Source of the DNA: an uncultured Treponema sp. | GTDB lineage: Bacteria > Spirochaetota > Spirochaetia > Treponematales > Treponemataceae | DNA: 43,850 nucleotides | Assembly: GCA_937915735.1 (NCBI GenBank) | Contig: CALGGS010000063.1 | Location: forward strand, 1-43,850 | Direction: 5' to 3' | Shown: one piece after another, positions 33,794-42,476 of the stretch | How the letters are laid out: every line of letters starts with the position of its first letter | Position numbering within the stretch: the stretch's first letter is position 1 | The notes under the pieces: generated by a model | Told to the model about the DNA's origin: nothing | The model's input: the letters and a program-made list of their open reading frames with translations, nothing else | Database searches by the model: none | Translations under genes and position numbers: made by a program

Positions 33794-34840
33794 GTGAAAA
33801 AAACTTTCCTTGCAATTTTCGGTATTGCAATAATTTCAGCATTTATTTCCTGTGGTTCAACCGCTACACTAGAGCCAGAAAACAAAAACACAGCAGAACC
33901 TGTTGAGCAACCTGAAGAAAAAAAAGAAGAAGCTCCGGCAGAGCCAGTGGCAGAAGATTTTTCGCAAGCAAATCAGGCATTGCTTGAACAGGCAGAAAAA
34001 GCTCGTCTCGCAGCAATCGAAGCCGGGGCAGAAAAATATTTTCCGGATAAACTTTCAGAAACAGACAAAATCTTTGAAGGTGTAAAAAAAGAAGTTTCTG
34101 AAAATCCAAGCAGCGATTATTCTGAAAAAATCAAGGATGTCATAAAACGATACGAAGCCTTGGCAACCGCTTCTTTGGCAAAGGAAATGAAAGAAAAGGC
34201 AGATGAGTTCGGTCTTTCTGACCCGAACGGCGAAAAAGCTCTTTCAGATTTTGAAGCATCCACTGCTTCCAGCGATATGAACGACAATGCGAAAAAAGCT
34301 CTCGCAGCTTATTCAGCCCTGCTTCTTCAAAAACTCGGTGAAATGGCAAAAAGTGAGCGAAGCGCCGCACTTGAAGCAAAAAAGAATGCTGACAGCGTAA
34401 AGGCCGGAGTTGCTAAAAAAACTGAGTACAAGGCTGCAAGTGACACATTCAAAAAAGCAGATTCCAGTTTCGTGACAAAAGATTTGGAAGGCGCATACAA
34501 GGGCTACCGCTCAGCTAAAAACTCATTTACTTCCCTTTATGAAGAAATAAAAGAAAAACGCGCTCAAGCTCAGGCTGCAATCGAAAGGGCAAAAAAACGA
34601 GTTTCAGAAGCAGAAAGCTACACTGTAGAAGCCGACTCAATAGCTCCTCTTACTGGGGAAGTCGCTGGAATCGAAAAAGAGGATGCCGTTCTTCTTGAAG
34701 CGGATAATTTCGCAAATCCAGATGACGCTGTAATAAATGTTGAAGACACTGCCGAAGCAAAGGCCGCAGCCGCAATCGATAACGCCGTTAATAGCGCCGC
34801 AAACGCTCTTGACAGTGCAATTAAAGGAGACGCAAAATGA
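33794..34840 (+). CDS. Ala/Lys/Glu-rich lipoprotein
   Basis: A 348-aa lipoprotein starting at GTG (33794-33796), supported by GGAGGAG at 33783-33789. The signal peptide ends IISAFISC, so Cys20 is the lipidated residue. A Glu/Pro/Lys-rich stretch (about 25-55) follows, then a long mostly helical region rich in Ala, Lys and Glu (for example AKKRVSEAESYTVEADS), likely coiled coil. No catalytic motif is visible. Its stop overlaps the ATG of the LysM-like gene as ATGA, so the two proteins are made together and probably act together in the envelope. Confidence 0.82.
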   Translation: MKKTFLAIFGIAIISAFISCGSTATLEPENKNTAEPVEQPEEKKEEAPAEPVAEDFSQANQALLEQAEKARLAAIEAGAEKYFPDKLSETDKIFEGVKKEVSENPSSDYSEKIKDVIKRYEALATASLAKEMKEKADEFGLSDPNGEKALSDFEASTASSDMNDNAKKALAAYSALLLQKLGEMAKSERSAALEAKKNADSVKAGVAKKTEYKAASDTFKKADSSFVTKDLEGAYKGYRSAKNSFTSLYEEIKEKRAQAQAAIERAKKRVSEAESYTVEADSIAPLTGEVAGIEKEDAVLLEADNFANPDDAVINVEDTAEAKAAAAIDNAVNSAANALDSAIKGDAK

Positions 34841-35550
34841 GATTTCAATATAAAAAAGTTTTAAGTGCCATATCTTTAATTGTCACAGCTTCTTTAAGTT
34901 TTGCACTGAGCTACAAAAACAACACATATCAGAAGCTTGCTGACGAATACACCCGAAAAGCCGAAAATGCTTTGGATGCAGGCGAATATGTTCTTGCCGA
35001 AGAATATGCCGCAAAGGCCGAAGAAAACGCGCGGCTTTCCGAAGAATTTGTCAAAAAAATGCTTGCAAAAGCAGATTGTGACGCAGTTATGAAGCAGGCC
35101 GCAAAAAAGCTTGAATATGCAAAAAGCATTAATGCAGAACGAAACTTTCCAATGGCATACTCTTCCGCTCAAAAATCTTACGCAAGTGCGCAGGAATCTT
35201 ACAATGGCGAAGATTATGTAAGTGCAACGGCATTTGCCCGGCAGGTACTTGAAGCTCTGGCCGACATCAAGGAAATCACTCCCCTTCCTGAATATTATGT
35301 CGTTCGTCCGTGGACAGAAACAAAGGACTGCTATTGGAACATTTCTGGCCGGCCCTATGTCTACGACAACCCTCTCTTGTGGGAAAACCTCTATCAAAAC
35401 GAAGAGAACAAGAAGAATATGCCTCGTCCAAATGACCCGAACCTTATTCTTCCTGGAATGAAAATGAAAATTCCTAGCATTACAGGAGAATATCGCGAAG
35501 GCGTTTACAATCCTTCAAAAAAATACGATCCGTATTCAGCAAACAGATAA
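34837..35550 (+). CDS. Exported helical protein with LysM-like C-terminus
   Basis: A 237-aa exported protein. The signal peptide ends at about SLSFA. Residues about 30-140 form two or three helical, TPR-like units (ADEYTRKAENALDAGEYVLAEEYAAKAEENA). Residues about 155-225 resemble a LysM unit: YYVVRPWTETKDCYWNISG, LLWENLYQNE, and LILPGMKMKIPS, which match the usual YxVxxGDxLxxIA, W..I...N and I.PGQ.L.IP pattern. Peptidoglycan binding is inferred from this. It is translationally coupled by ATGA to the lipoprotein before it. Confidence 0.8.
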   Translation: MRFQYKKVLSAISLIVTASLSFALSYKNNTYQKLADEYTRKAENALDAGEYVLAEEYAAKAEENARLSEEFVKKMLAKADCDAVMKQAAKKLEYAKSINAERNFPMAYSSAQKSYASAQESYNGEDYVSATAFARQVLEALADIKEITPLPEYYVVRPWTETKDCYWNISGRPYVYDNPLLWENLYQNEENKKNMPRPNDPNLILPGMKMKIPSITGEYREGVYNPSKKYDPYSANR

Positions 35551-35579
35551 TTGAAAACTAACTGATTTTAAGTTATAAT
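35551..35579 (+). promoter_or_regulatory. Promoter of the MCP-like gene
   Basis: TTGAAA (35551-35556), a 17-bp spacer and a perfect TATAAT (35574-35579). It begins immediately after the stop of the LysM-like gene, so the MCP-like gene has its own transcript. Confidence 0.7.
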
Positions 35580-35613
35580 TTTATCTTAAATATTTCATCA
35601 TGCGAGGGGCAAA

Positions 35614-37101
35614 ATGAGCGTCACACAGTCAATTACAGAAGTCACTTCAATCAGCAAAAAGGCAGAGTCTATTTTTTCAGAGCTAGACTCCCTTTTTCCG
35701 CAGCTTTTAGATAAAAGCGAAAAGACTTCTTTTCATCATTTGCTTTCTACAATCGAGTCGCTGCAGGCCTCCATCGCTTCTTCAAAAGACAGCGCTGCCC
35801 TCGCAACCTTTGGTGAAAAATACAATCCAGTTTTTGAAAAACTCAACGAAAAAATCGAAGATTTGAATTCTCTCGACAAAATGATTGCCGAAATCAAAGA
35901 GGATTCTGAGCAAATGGAGCTTATCGCACTTAACGCGATGGTAATCTCAGTAAAATCTGGTGAAAAGGGTCTGGCATTCAGTAAAATCACTGAAAATTTA
36001 CAGCGTCTTTCAAAGGATATGTTCACATATTCAGACAAGCTTTCCGCAGAAGAAAAGCAGCTTCTCGAAGACATCAACAATCTAAAGGTAATTTTCTCCG
36101 GAATTCTGGATGCCCAAAAATCTATTGCCGCAAAAGACAGCGAATGTACAAACGAAATGAATTCTCTCGTTTCAAAAGTAACACCGGCAATGGAAGAACT
36201 CAGAAACGAGGCAGGTACAATTTATCCGACAATCGAACAGACCCGCGACAGTGTTCACCAGAATTCAACTTCAATCTTAAGCAGTCTTCAGGAGCTTTCA
36301 AATACCCTCAGAGATGCCGAAAGATACGAAAGCACTCCTGACGCTCAGACGCGCTACATCGAAAAGGCAAAAAATCTCGCCTCAACAATTTCAAATTCAA
36401 TGGGAAGAGCTTGTCAGACTTTTGCCGGAAACTGGAGCGAAGTCATCGAAATCCTAGACAAGGCGGACGGCTCAAGAATGGATTTTGAGGGGCGTTTTTT
36501 AAACAGGCACGCTTTCGGAAACGACAATATCGAACGCTCGCTCGAATCTATCATCAACAAATTCAGAATTATCATCAATGAATTCAATAAATATTACACA
36601 GTTCAAAAGGACTTGGAAACGACCTGCCAAGGAATCACCTCAAAGGCAAAAGCGATTTACTCGGTTTTTGAAAATTTGCGCCCGGTAATGAGCCGCCTTC
36701 ATCATGTCAGAATCCTGCAGCAAATCGAAGTCTCAAAAAACGAGGCGATTACTTCTGTTCAGGATTCCGTCACTGATATGGACAACTTGATTAACGCGGC
36801 TAACAAATCGCTTGACGGCATGGAAAGCGTACTTGAAAGCTTTATTCACGACACAAGCACAATGCTTTCAAATTTCGTGCTTTCAATTCATAAAGACAAT
36901 GACGAAATGACAAGGCTCAAGGCAGACAAAGAGACTTGCTACAGCGATTTAACGAACGGCCAAAGCAACCTCGTAACTGCCATTCAGAATTTCACCGTAT
37001 TCCCGAACGGATTTCAAAACAAATGCGTTCAGGCACAACAGAATTTACAGGATTTTATGCGCCTGAACGCTGAAATTGGCTCTATTTCTGACAGTTTCTA
37101 G
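35614..37101 (+). CDS. Soluble protein with degenerate chemoreceptor (MCP) tip
   Basis: A 495-aa, almost wholly helical protein with no membrane span or signal peptide. Residues 97-135 (SEQMELIALNAMVISVKSGE onward, then KGLAFSKITENLQRLSKD) match the CheA/CheW-binding tip of chemoreceptors, normally LLALNAAIEAARAGExGxGFAVVA.EVR.LA. The LALNA, SGE, G and F positions are kept, but the Glu of IEAA and the Arg of ARAG are lost. The tip is near the N-terminus, whereas ordinary receptors have it in the C-terminal half. The long helical remainder may be a second hairpin or a scaffold. The GAGGGG site fixes the start. A role in the chemotaxis array is an inference. Confidence 0.7.
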   Translation: MSVTQSITEVTSISKKAESIFSELDSLFPQLLDKSEKTSFHHLLSTIESLQASIASSKDSAALATFGEKYNPVFEKLNEKIEDLNSLDKMIAEIKEDSEQMELIALNAMVISVKSGEKGLAFSKITENLQRLSKDMFTYSDKLSAEEKQLLEDINNLKVIFSGILDAQKSIAAKDSECTNEMNSLVSKVTPAMEELRNEAGTIYPTIEQTRDSVHQNSTSILSSLQELSNTLRDAERYESTPDAQTRYIEKAKNLASTISNSMGRACQTFAGNWSEVIEILDKADGSRMDFEGRFLNRHAFGNDNIERSLESIINKFRIIINEFNKYYTVQKDLETTCQGITSKAKAIYSVFENLRPVMSRLHHVRILQQIEVSKNEAITSVQDSVTDMDNLINAANKSLDGMESVLESFIHDTSTMLSNFVLSIHKDNDEMTRLKADKETCYSDLTNGQSNLVTAIQNFTVFPNGFQNKCVQAQQNLQDFMRLNAEIGSISDSF

Positions 37102-37121
37102 GTCTTTAGATTTTCTAGATT

Positions 37122-39284
37122 TTATACCTTAAACAAATCTATCTGGACTCCAATCTGATTGATTGAGTCTTCCATTGTTGCAGAAATGTCCGTTAAGGTC
37201 GTTCCGTTTTTAATGATTTGGTTTGCCCCATCGTACATTCGGTCAATGCTTTCTTTGATTGCCACCGTCGCCTCCTGCAAGACCTTTACGCCTTCAAGAA
37301 TTGACTGATTTCCTTCTGACATTTTTTTAGAAGAAGTGCGAACTTCGACAGTTGAGTCATTCATCATTTTTAAGGCATCCGTAATCTGATGGCTTCCAGT
37401 CTCGCTTTCTTCCATTGCGCCACGAATCTGACGAACCAGCTGGTCTGTTTCCTGAACATTTTCATTTACAGAGTTAAAGGCAGATTTTACTTCTTCCGAA
37501 GAAGCGACGACGGTCGTAATTGACTGCTGAATTTTTTTAAGCTCTGCACCAATAACCTTTGACTGACCCGCAGAAGTTTCTGAAAGGTTTCTGATTTCGT
37601 CTGCAACGACCGAGAAACCGGCTCCAGCCTCACCGGCATGCGCCGCCTCAATAGCTGCATTCATCGCAAGGATGTTAGTTTCGCTCGCAATTTTAGAGAT
37701 TGTCTTGTTAGCCTGCATAAGTGTATGACTTTGCTCTTCGATTGTGGCAAGCTGCTCATTCAAGAGATTCTGCTTTTGAATTCCATTTCGGGTATATTCT
37801 TCGAGAAGCGCAAAGGCCTGCGCCATTTTTTCGGTGCTTTTTGAAACTGAGAGGATGTTTCCAATCATCTGTTCGACGGCCGCACTCGCCTGATTTACTC
37901 CGTTTGACTGACTTTCAATCATTTCGTCAAGGTTTTCGATATTTTTTGCAATCTGAGTGACGGAATTTACAGTCTGCGCAACACTTTCACTCTGATTTTC
38001 AATCTGAGCAGTAACATTATTCATGTCTTCTGAAATTTGGTCGATAGAAATGCCTGTCGCTTTTGTCGTCAACTGTAAATCATGATCAACTGTCTTTAAA
38101 GAATCCTTTGAATGCTTAACCTCGCTGATAATCCTTCTGAGATTCTCAATAAAGGTATTGAAGCCGCGAACAACACCGCCGATTTCGTCTTTTGATTTGA
38201 TTTCAAGCCTCTTCGTCAAATCTGCATCGCCCTTAGCAATTTCTTTTATTGAGTGGTTAAGCAAAAGGAGCGGTTTTAAAAGGACTTTCATGTAAATAGC
38301 AATGAAAATAATTAAAAGGATGGCAATTATAATGCTGAAAAATGCGATGCTGTAGCCGCTTTTTTTTGCAGAAGCGAGCACCTCTTTTTCGGGAAGAGAA
38401 AGACCTAAAGACCACTCTGTCTCATAAATAGGATAGTAGAAAACATAGTCAGTTTGTCCGACATTTTTGTTCAGGATTTTTGCGACATCGTTGTTACCCA
38501 TTGTCATTTCATAGGCTAAATCTTTAAAGCCTATGAGGCCTGTATCATCGTCTTCCATATTGGAGATATTCTTCATTAACTCGTCTTCTTCAGGATAAGC
38601 GATTGTCGTTCCGTTTCCATCAAGAATGAATGCAAAGCCTTCTTCACCGACATTGATTTTTGAACATTCCATTTGAACCATTTCAATGTCAACGGCACCC
38701 ATAAAAAGCCCGAAAAGAGTTCCGTTTGAGTCCAAGGCCGGAAGAGCGACATAAAAAACATATCCGCCAGTTTGAAGGGACTTTTCTGGATTCGTAATAC
38801 TTGTTCCCAGCCCCTTGTCGATAATATCTTTATAATAATTTGTTTGACTTACACCGAAAATTTCTTCGTTTGAAGTGTGTAACACTCCGTCAAGGCCACA
38901 GATTCCGACATACTCAAAGTCATCGCCAATTAAGGTCGGGTTTTCAAGCATATATTCATAGACAGCCTCAACATCGCCCTCCAAAAAAACTTCGTTTTTT
39001 GTAAATACTCGCAAATCCTTAAAATATCCGTCAAGCCAATATGTAACTGCCGTTGAGCTTCGTTCTGCCAAAGAACTAAAAAGATTTGAATAAGATTTTA
39101 TGCTGTCACGGCTGGTAATAAGATTTAAAACAAAAATGAGAATGGAGAAAAAAATCACAAGAAGAACAAAAACTGCCCGCTCAAATTTAAAGGCAAGGGA
39201 ATTAGAGAATTTGCTTTTTTCAAGCTTAACTTTAGGAGCTTTCACTTTTGGAGTTTTTGGCTGTTTAATTTTTTTTGCTTTCAT
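37122..39284 (-). CDS. Methyl-accepting chemotaxis protein, dCache type
   Basis: A 720-aa receptor. The start is the ATG at 39282-39284, with GAGG eight bases upstream. The N-terminus is strongly basic (MKAKKIKQPKTPKVKAPKVK), then span 1 (about 36-57), a dCache ligand-binding domain (about 60-300), span 2 (about 305-330), HAMP (about 332-380) and a signalling domain. The tip at about 541 is canonical: ILAMNAAIEAAHAGEAGAGF. There is no C-terminal CheR-docking pentapeptide. It feeds the CheA array at the cell pole or membrane. The ligand is unknown, though dCache sensors commonly bind amino acids or other small molecules. It converges on the MCP-like gene, 20 bp apart. Confidence 0.95.
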   Translation of the reverse strand: MKAKKIKQPKTPKVKAPKVKLEKSKFSNSLAFKFERAVFVLLVIFFSILIFVLNLITSRDSIKSYSNLFSSLAERSSTAVTYWLDGYFKDLRVFTKNEVFLEGDVEAVYEYMLENPTLIGDDFEYVGICGLDGVLHTSNEEIFGVSQTNYYKDIIDKGLGTSITNPEKSLQTGGYVFYVALPALDSNGTLFGLFMGAVDIEMVQMECSKINVGEEGFAFILDGNGTTIAYPEEDELMKNISNMEDDDTGLIGFKDLAYEMTMGNNDVAKILNKNVGQTDYVFYYPIYETEWSLGLSLPEKEVLASAKKSGYSIAFFSIIIAILLIIFIAIYMKVLLKPLLLLNHSIKEIAKGDADLTKRLEIKSKDEIGGVVRGFNTFIENLRRIISEVKHSKDSLKTVDHDLQLTTKATGISIDQISEDMNNVTAQIENQSESVAQTVNSVTQIAKNIENLDEMIESQSNGVNQASAAVEQMIGNILSVSKSTEKMAQAFALLEEYTRNGIQKQNLLNEQLATIEEQSHTLMQANKTISKIASETNILAMNAAIEAAHAGEAGAGFSVVADEIRNLSETSAGQSKVIGAELKKIQQSITTVVASSEEVKSAFNSVNENVQETDQLVRQIRGAMEESETGSHQITDALKMMNDSTVEVRTSSKKMSEGNQSILEGVKVLQEATVAIKESIDRMYDGANQIIKNGTTLTDISATMEDSINQIGVQIDLFKV

Positions 39285-39336
39285 AGTCTGCCTCGTGCTG
39301 CACAAAATGATTACTCTGTCCCCGACTCTGCTGAAT

Positions 39337-39342
39337 ATTATA
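39337..39342 (-). promoter_or_regulatory. -10 box of the MCP gene
   Basis: A perfect TATAAT on the minus strand, 52 bases before the ATG. No convincing -35. Confidence 0.45.
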
Positions 39343-39420
39343 CACTATTATTATCAATCAAATCTTTAAAAAAGTCAAAATTTCTCTAAAAAAATAACTG
39401 GTATATCTAAAAAAATGCGT

Positions 39421-39426
39421 TATAAT
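39421..39426 (+). promoter_or_regulatory. -10 box of the small membrane protein gene
   Basis: A perfect TATAAT, 30 bases before the ATG at 39457, with a weak -35 (CTGGTA, 39398-39403, 17-bp spacer). Confidence 0.5.
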
Positions 39427-39456
39427 AACTTAAAAATTGCTAAAAAGGAGTAAAAA

Positions 39457-39876
39457 ATGGCAAAAAAATCTAATCTTCCCTTGTATCTCGTTGGTATGGC
39501 TATCGTCCTTATCGGTTGTTTCCTTCCTCTTGTAGGAACGAGTTTCGGTAACGGACACAGTGCATTCAAGGCAATCACTGACGGCTCAGGAGACCTTAAA
39601 GTAGGCTCAATTCTCGCTTTGGGAGGGGCGATTGCTGGTATCGTATTCTGTTTCGTTTCTGTAAGAACAAAACTTCCCGTAAAACTCATCTCCCTCATCG
39701 TTTCAATCGTTGGTGGTGTTTATGTACTTTTGAGCTACATGAATCTCGCTCCTTGGGCTAAAGGCATCACAAAAGCCGCACTCAAGCTCACAGGAACAAA
39801 GCCAGGAATCGGTCTGATTTTGATTATCATCGGCTGGATTGTCGCTCTCGTAGGCTGGATGCAGAGCCGGGACTAA
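39457..39876 (+). CDS. Small four-helix membrane protein
   Basis: A 139-aa inner-membrane protein with about four hydrophobic helices (about 9-28, 48-68, 74-93 and 115-135). The ATG follows AGGAG. There is a Gly-rich loop after helix 1 (GTSFGNGHSAF). I do not recognise a family and no catalytic motif is visible. It lies between the divergent MCP gene and the convergent VWA gene. Confidence 0.75.
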   Translation: MAKKSNLPLYLVGMAIVLIGCFLPLVGTSFGNGHSAFKAITDGSGDLKVGSILALGGAIAGIVFCFVSVRTKLPVKLISLIVSIVGGVYVLLSYMNLAPWAKGITKAALKLTGTKPGIGLILIIIGWIVALVGWMQSRD

Positions 39877-39897
39877 TTCAGTTCATAAATAACAGAC

Positions 39898-41274
39898 TTA
39901 TCGTCCACGGTCACTTTTATTGTCCGGGACGATAATAGCATCTATCATCACACCCTTTTCTTCAGATTTTTTAGCAACAAAATCCTTTGAATATTTACCG
40001 TTGCCTCTTGGTGTCGGATGAGGTTCCGCATCTCCAATCAGAATAATCTTTCGCTCAGCGTCTTTTCGCCATTTATAATATTCAAGCGAAGCAAAAAGTG
40101 CCTCGTAAACCGCTTCAGGAATGTCACCACCTTCAGTTCCGTGAATGTAAAATCCGTTCAGATTCTTTCTTAAATCTTCAATTCTGCTCGTGAATTCAAA
40201 TTTTTTGACAGGAAGGTTCATCCACTTGTAGGTATCGCCATAATCACGGTACAAAAGAAGTCCCATACGAAGACTCTTAAATTCCTTTATTTTCTCAAAC
40301 ATCGCTGGAATCCAAACCTTTCTAAGCATCTGAATGTCATCCTTCATACTGCCCGTAGTATCAAGTGCAAAAACGACATCGGCACATTCTTTGTTCTGAA
40401 TTCTGTCTAAAGCTGCCATAATATCATCTGGAAGAGTCTCAGGACCTTTTGAATAAACCATTTCTCCACCGCCAAAAGCGGCGATATTTTTGAAAGTCTC
40501 CGCGGCCTCAGGGTTATAATCATCAGTTAAAATAATTTCTTCATTTTTATCTTCAGAATCATCAGCTGGGGGAAGGGGAAATTCCTCAGTTTTATCTTCA
40601 ACTTTAGGTTCTTCAATCGGAGAAAATTCTACGACACTTTCTTCTTCAGGGGCAGAACTTTCTTTCTCTTCTTCCAAATCCTTTACTACAACTTCAATAA
40701 TCGGCTCTTCCTTAGGAATTACTTTTTTTTCAGATTTTTTCTTTCCAAAATCAAACATAAAAGGATTATCCGCGTAATCTCCAGTGTAGTCGCCGTATTT
40801 TTTTTCAAACGAGCGGATATTTATAAAGGTTCCACGCCCAATTTTTACAAGGCCGTTTCTCGTCCAGGGATAGCCGTACGCAATTTCAGACGGAATAAAA
40901 ATATGAAAGGCTTCACCAAAAATCTCGTCTTGCTCTGGAGTAGAGTCCATCAAGGGATATTTTGCTCCCTCAGATTTTAAGAACTCACCGTTCAAAACGC
41001 GTTCTTCATCCCCGTTTATCGGATTATATTCAAGAGCACGGTAAGCGTAATTATCGACCTTTCCTTCTGGATCACGGGTCGTTTCTACAAGCATAACGCT
41101 CTCGATTCTGGATTTTTTCCTGATATAAAGATGATAGCCCTTTACAGAGTCAAAATCTACTCCAGAATCATAAACTAGTCGCAAATCTTCTTTATGAATC
41201 AGAATATCTTCGGCAGAGAAAGCTTGAAAAATACAGAAAAACAAAAATAAGGAAAAGATAAGATTTTTTTTCAT
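39898..41274 (-). CDS. Exported von Willebrand factor A (VWA) domain protein
   Basis: A 458-aa protein with a signal peptide ending QAFSA (residues 1-21). An N-terminal beta-rich domain (about 22-185) of unknown type includes the phrases DLRLVYDSGVDFDSVKGYHL and KIGRGTFINIRSFEKKYGDY. A strongly acidic linker (about 190-270) is rich in Glu, Asp and Pro. The VWA domain (about 290-450) has the metal-binding MIDAS set: DTTGS at about 301, the Thr of GTEGGDIPEA at about 381 and the Asp of LIGDAEPHP at about 414. It should bind Mg2+ and a partner protein. It is probably an envelope scaffold or adhesion factor. It is divergent from the 377-aa gene; the ribosome site is weak. Confidence 0.85.
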   Translation of the reverse strand: MKKNLIFSLFLFFCIFQAFSAEDILIHKEDLRLVYDSGVDFDSVKGYHLYIRKKSRIESVMLVETTRDPEGKVDNYAYRALEYNPINGDEERVLNGEFLKSEGAKYPLMDSTPEQDEIFGEAFHIFIPSEIAYGYPWTRNGLVKIGRGTFINIRSFEKKYGDYTGDYADNPFMFDFGKKKSEKKVIPKEEPIIEVVVKDLEEEKESSAPEEESVVEFSPIEEPKVEDKTEEFPLPPADDSEDKNEEIILTDDYNPEAAETFKNIAAFGGGEMVYSKGPETLPDDIMAALDRIQNKECADVVFALDTTGSMKDDIQMLRKVWIPAMFEKIKEFKSLRMGLLLYRDYGDTYKWMNLPVKKFEFTSRIEDLRKNLNGFYIHGTEGGDIPEAVYEALFASLEYYKWRKDAERKIILIGDAEPHPTPRGNGKYSKDFVAKKSEEKGVMIDAIIVPDNKSDRGR

Positions 41275-41298
41275 CTCTAAATTTTCGGCTAAATTCTG

Positions 41299-41326
41299 TT
41301 GTATTTAAGGAAAAGTGTGGTATAAT
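41299..41326 (+). promoter_or_regulatory. Promoter of the 377-aa gene at near-leaderless distance
   Basis: TTGTAT (41299-41304), a 16-bp spacer and a perfect TATAAT (41321-41326), 12 bases before the ATG at 41339. Confidence 0.6.
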
Positions 41327-41338
41327 TTAAAAGACACC

Positions 41339-42472
41339 ATGGCTGACAACGAATCGCAGACAGAATTCACCTCTGTCGACATAAACGAATTTTTCGACTC
41401 AAAAGAACAAAGTTCCTCTGGTTACGGTCCAATAGACACAGGAATCGTTGTTTTTACAGAAAATCAACGAAAGCTCATAAAATCACTTCGCTTACAAATC
41501 TCAGTTTCAAATAATGCACAGCTTGAACCTTTCAACAAACGAGTCGAAGATTTAAAAAAGCTTGCTTCCGCTATTGCTGCATTTCCTTCGCTGCTGGAGC
41601 GCGCGAATCTTACAGGAGGAACCCGCACTCCAACATCCTTAATCGACTCTCTTATAAACTCAAATCGAGAGGGAGACACAACGCTTCAACTGCCTTCAAA
41701 GGCAACTCTGGGAAAAGGCTTTTTGGTCGCAAAACTGCACACATTTTCATCGCTCGAAAAAATCGGACAGGCAGAAAATGTTGACAAAAAGTTGCTGTCC
41801 GCAATTCACGACGAAACAATTTCAATGATGTTCCTTTTGCTTGCAGAAGATGTCTACTTAAATCTGATTCGCGACACAAGCTTACCGATGCAGTCTCGCC
41901 GTCAGCTTGCGCTTTCGCTCCTTCTTCTGTGGGAGCATCGTGCAGATCAAAATATTTCTGACATTTCACCAGTCTTGCAGTCGGTTTGGAAAGCCCGCAC
42001 CCGCTTAGCCCCAGCCTTCGGCACTATGATGGGCACCAGCGAGCTGATTATGATTTCTTTTCAAATGGATGATGTATGGGCAGAATTCATCAAAACTAAG
42101 CTCGGAGATTCTGGCGTAAACCAGGCAATGGAAGAATTTTTATTCGGAATTTCTTCCGAGCAAATCAACAAGCTAAAAAATATGCTTCGTGAGCGGGGAA
42201 TTGCCGCAATCGGCCGTGATGAAGTAGCAACCTTCTTAGGAACAGATGTCAAAACAAATGTAAGTGAAGATTACCGTGACTTTTTCCAGCAATATTCTCT
42301 CCGCCGTGACAACGCCCGAGCCCGAAAACGCTTGAATCTTCCGGGACCCCACAAAACGCTTGAAGATTACTTTATCGCATTCGTAATGGAAAAAAACCGC
42401 GAAAAGCAAGAAAATGACATCGTCGCAAAAAACGTAAAAGAAGATGTTTCAAGTGCAGTTGTAAACGCATAA
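41339..42472 (+). CDS. Conserved-looking hypothetical protein (377 aa)
   Basis: I do not recognise a named family. The start is the ATG at 41339-41341; a GTG eight codons upstream would put the -10 box inside the coding region. There is no signal peptide or membrane span. The protein is largely helical and acidic at the N-terminus (TEFTSVDINEFFDS), with a central helical bundle (for example KKLLSAIHDETISMMFLLLA and LPMQSRRQLALSLLLLWEHR). The C-terminal part is strongly charged (YSLRRDNARARKRLNLPGPH). No catalytic motif can be named. It is a single gene with a near-leaderless promoter, converging on the lipoprotein gene with only 4 bp between their stops. Confidence 0.75.
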   Translation: MADNESQTEFTSVDINEFFDSKEQSSSGYGPIDTGIVVFTENQRKLIKSLRLQISVSNNAQLEPFNKRVEDLKKLASAIAAFPSLLERANLTGGTRTPTSLIDSLINSNREGDTTLQLPSKATLGKGFLVAKLHTFSSLEKIGQAENVDKKLLSAIHDETISMMFLLLAEDVYLNLIRDTSLPMQSRRQLALSLLLLWEHRADQNISDISPVLQSVWKARTRLAPAFGTMMGTSELIMISFQMDDVWAEFIKTKLGDSGVNQAMEEFLFGISSEQINKLKNMLRERGIAAIGRDEVATFLGTDVKTNVSEDYRDFFQQYSLRRDNARARKRLNLPGPHKTLEDYFIAFVMEKNREKQENDIVAKNVKEDVSSAVVNA

Positions 42473-42476
42473 AAAA

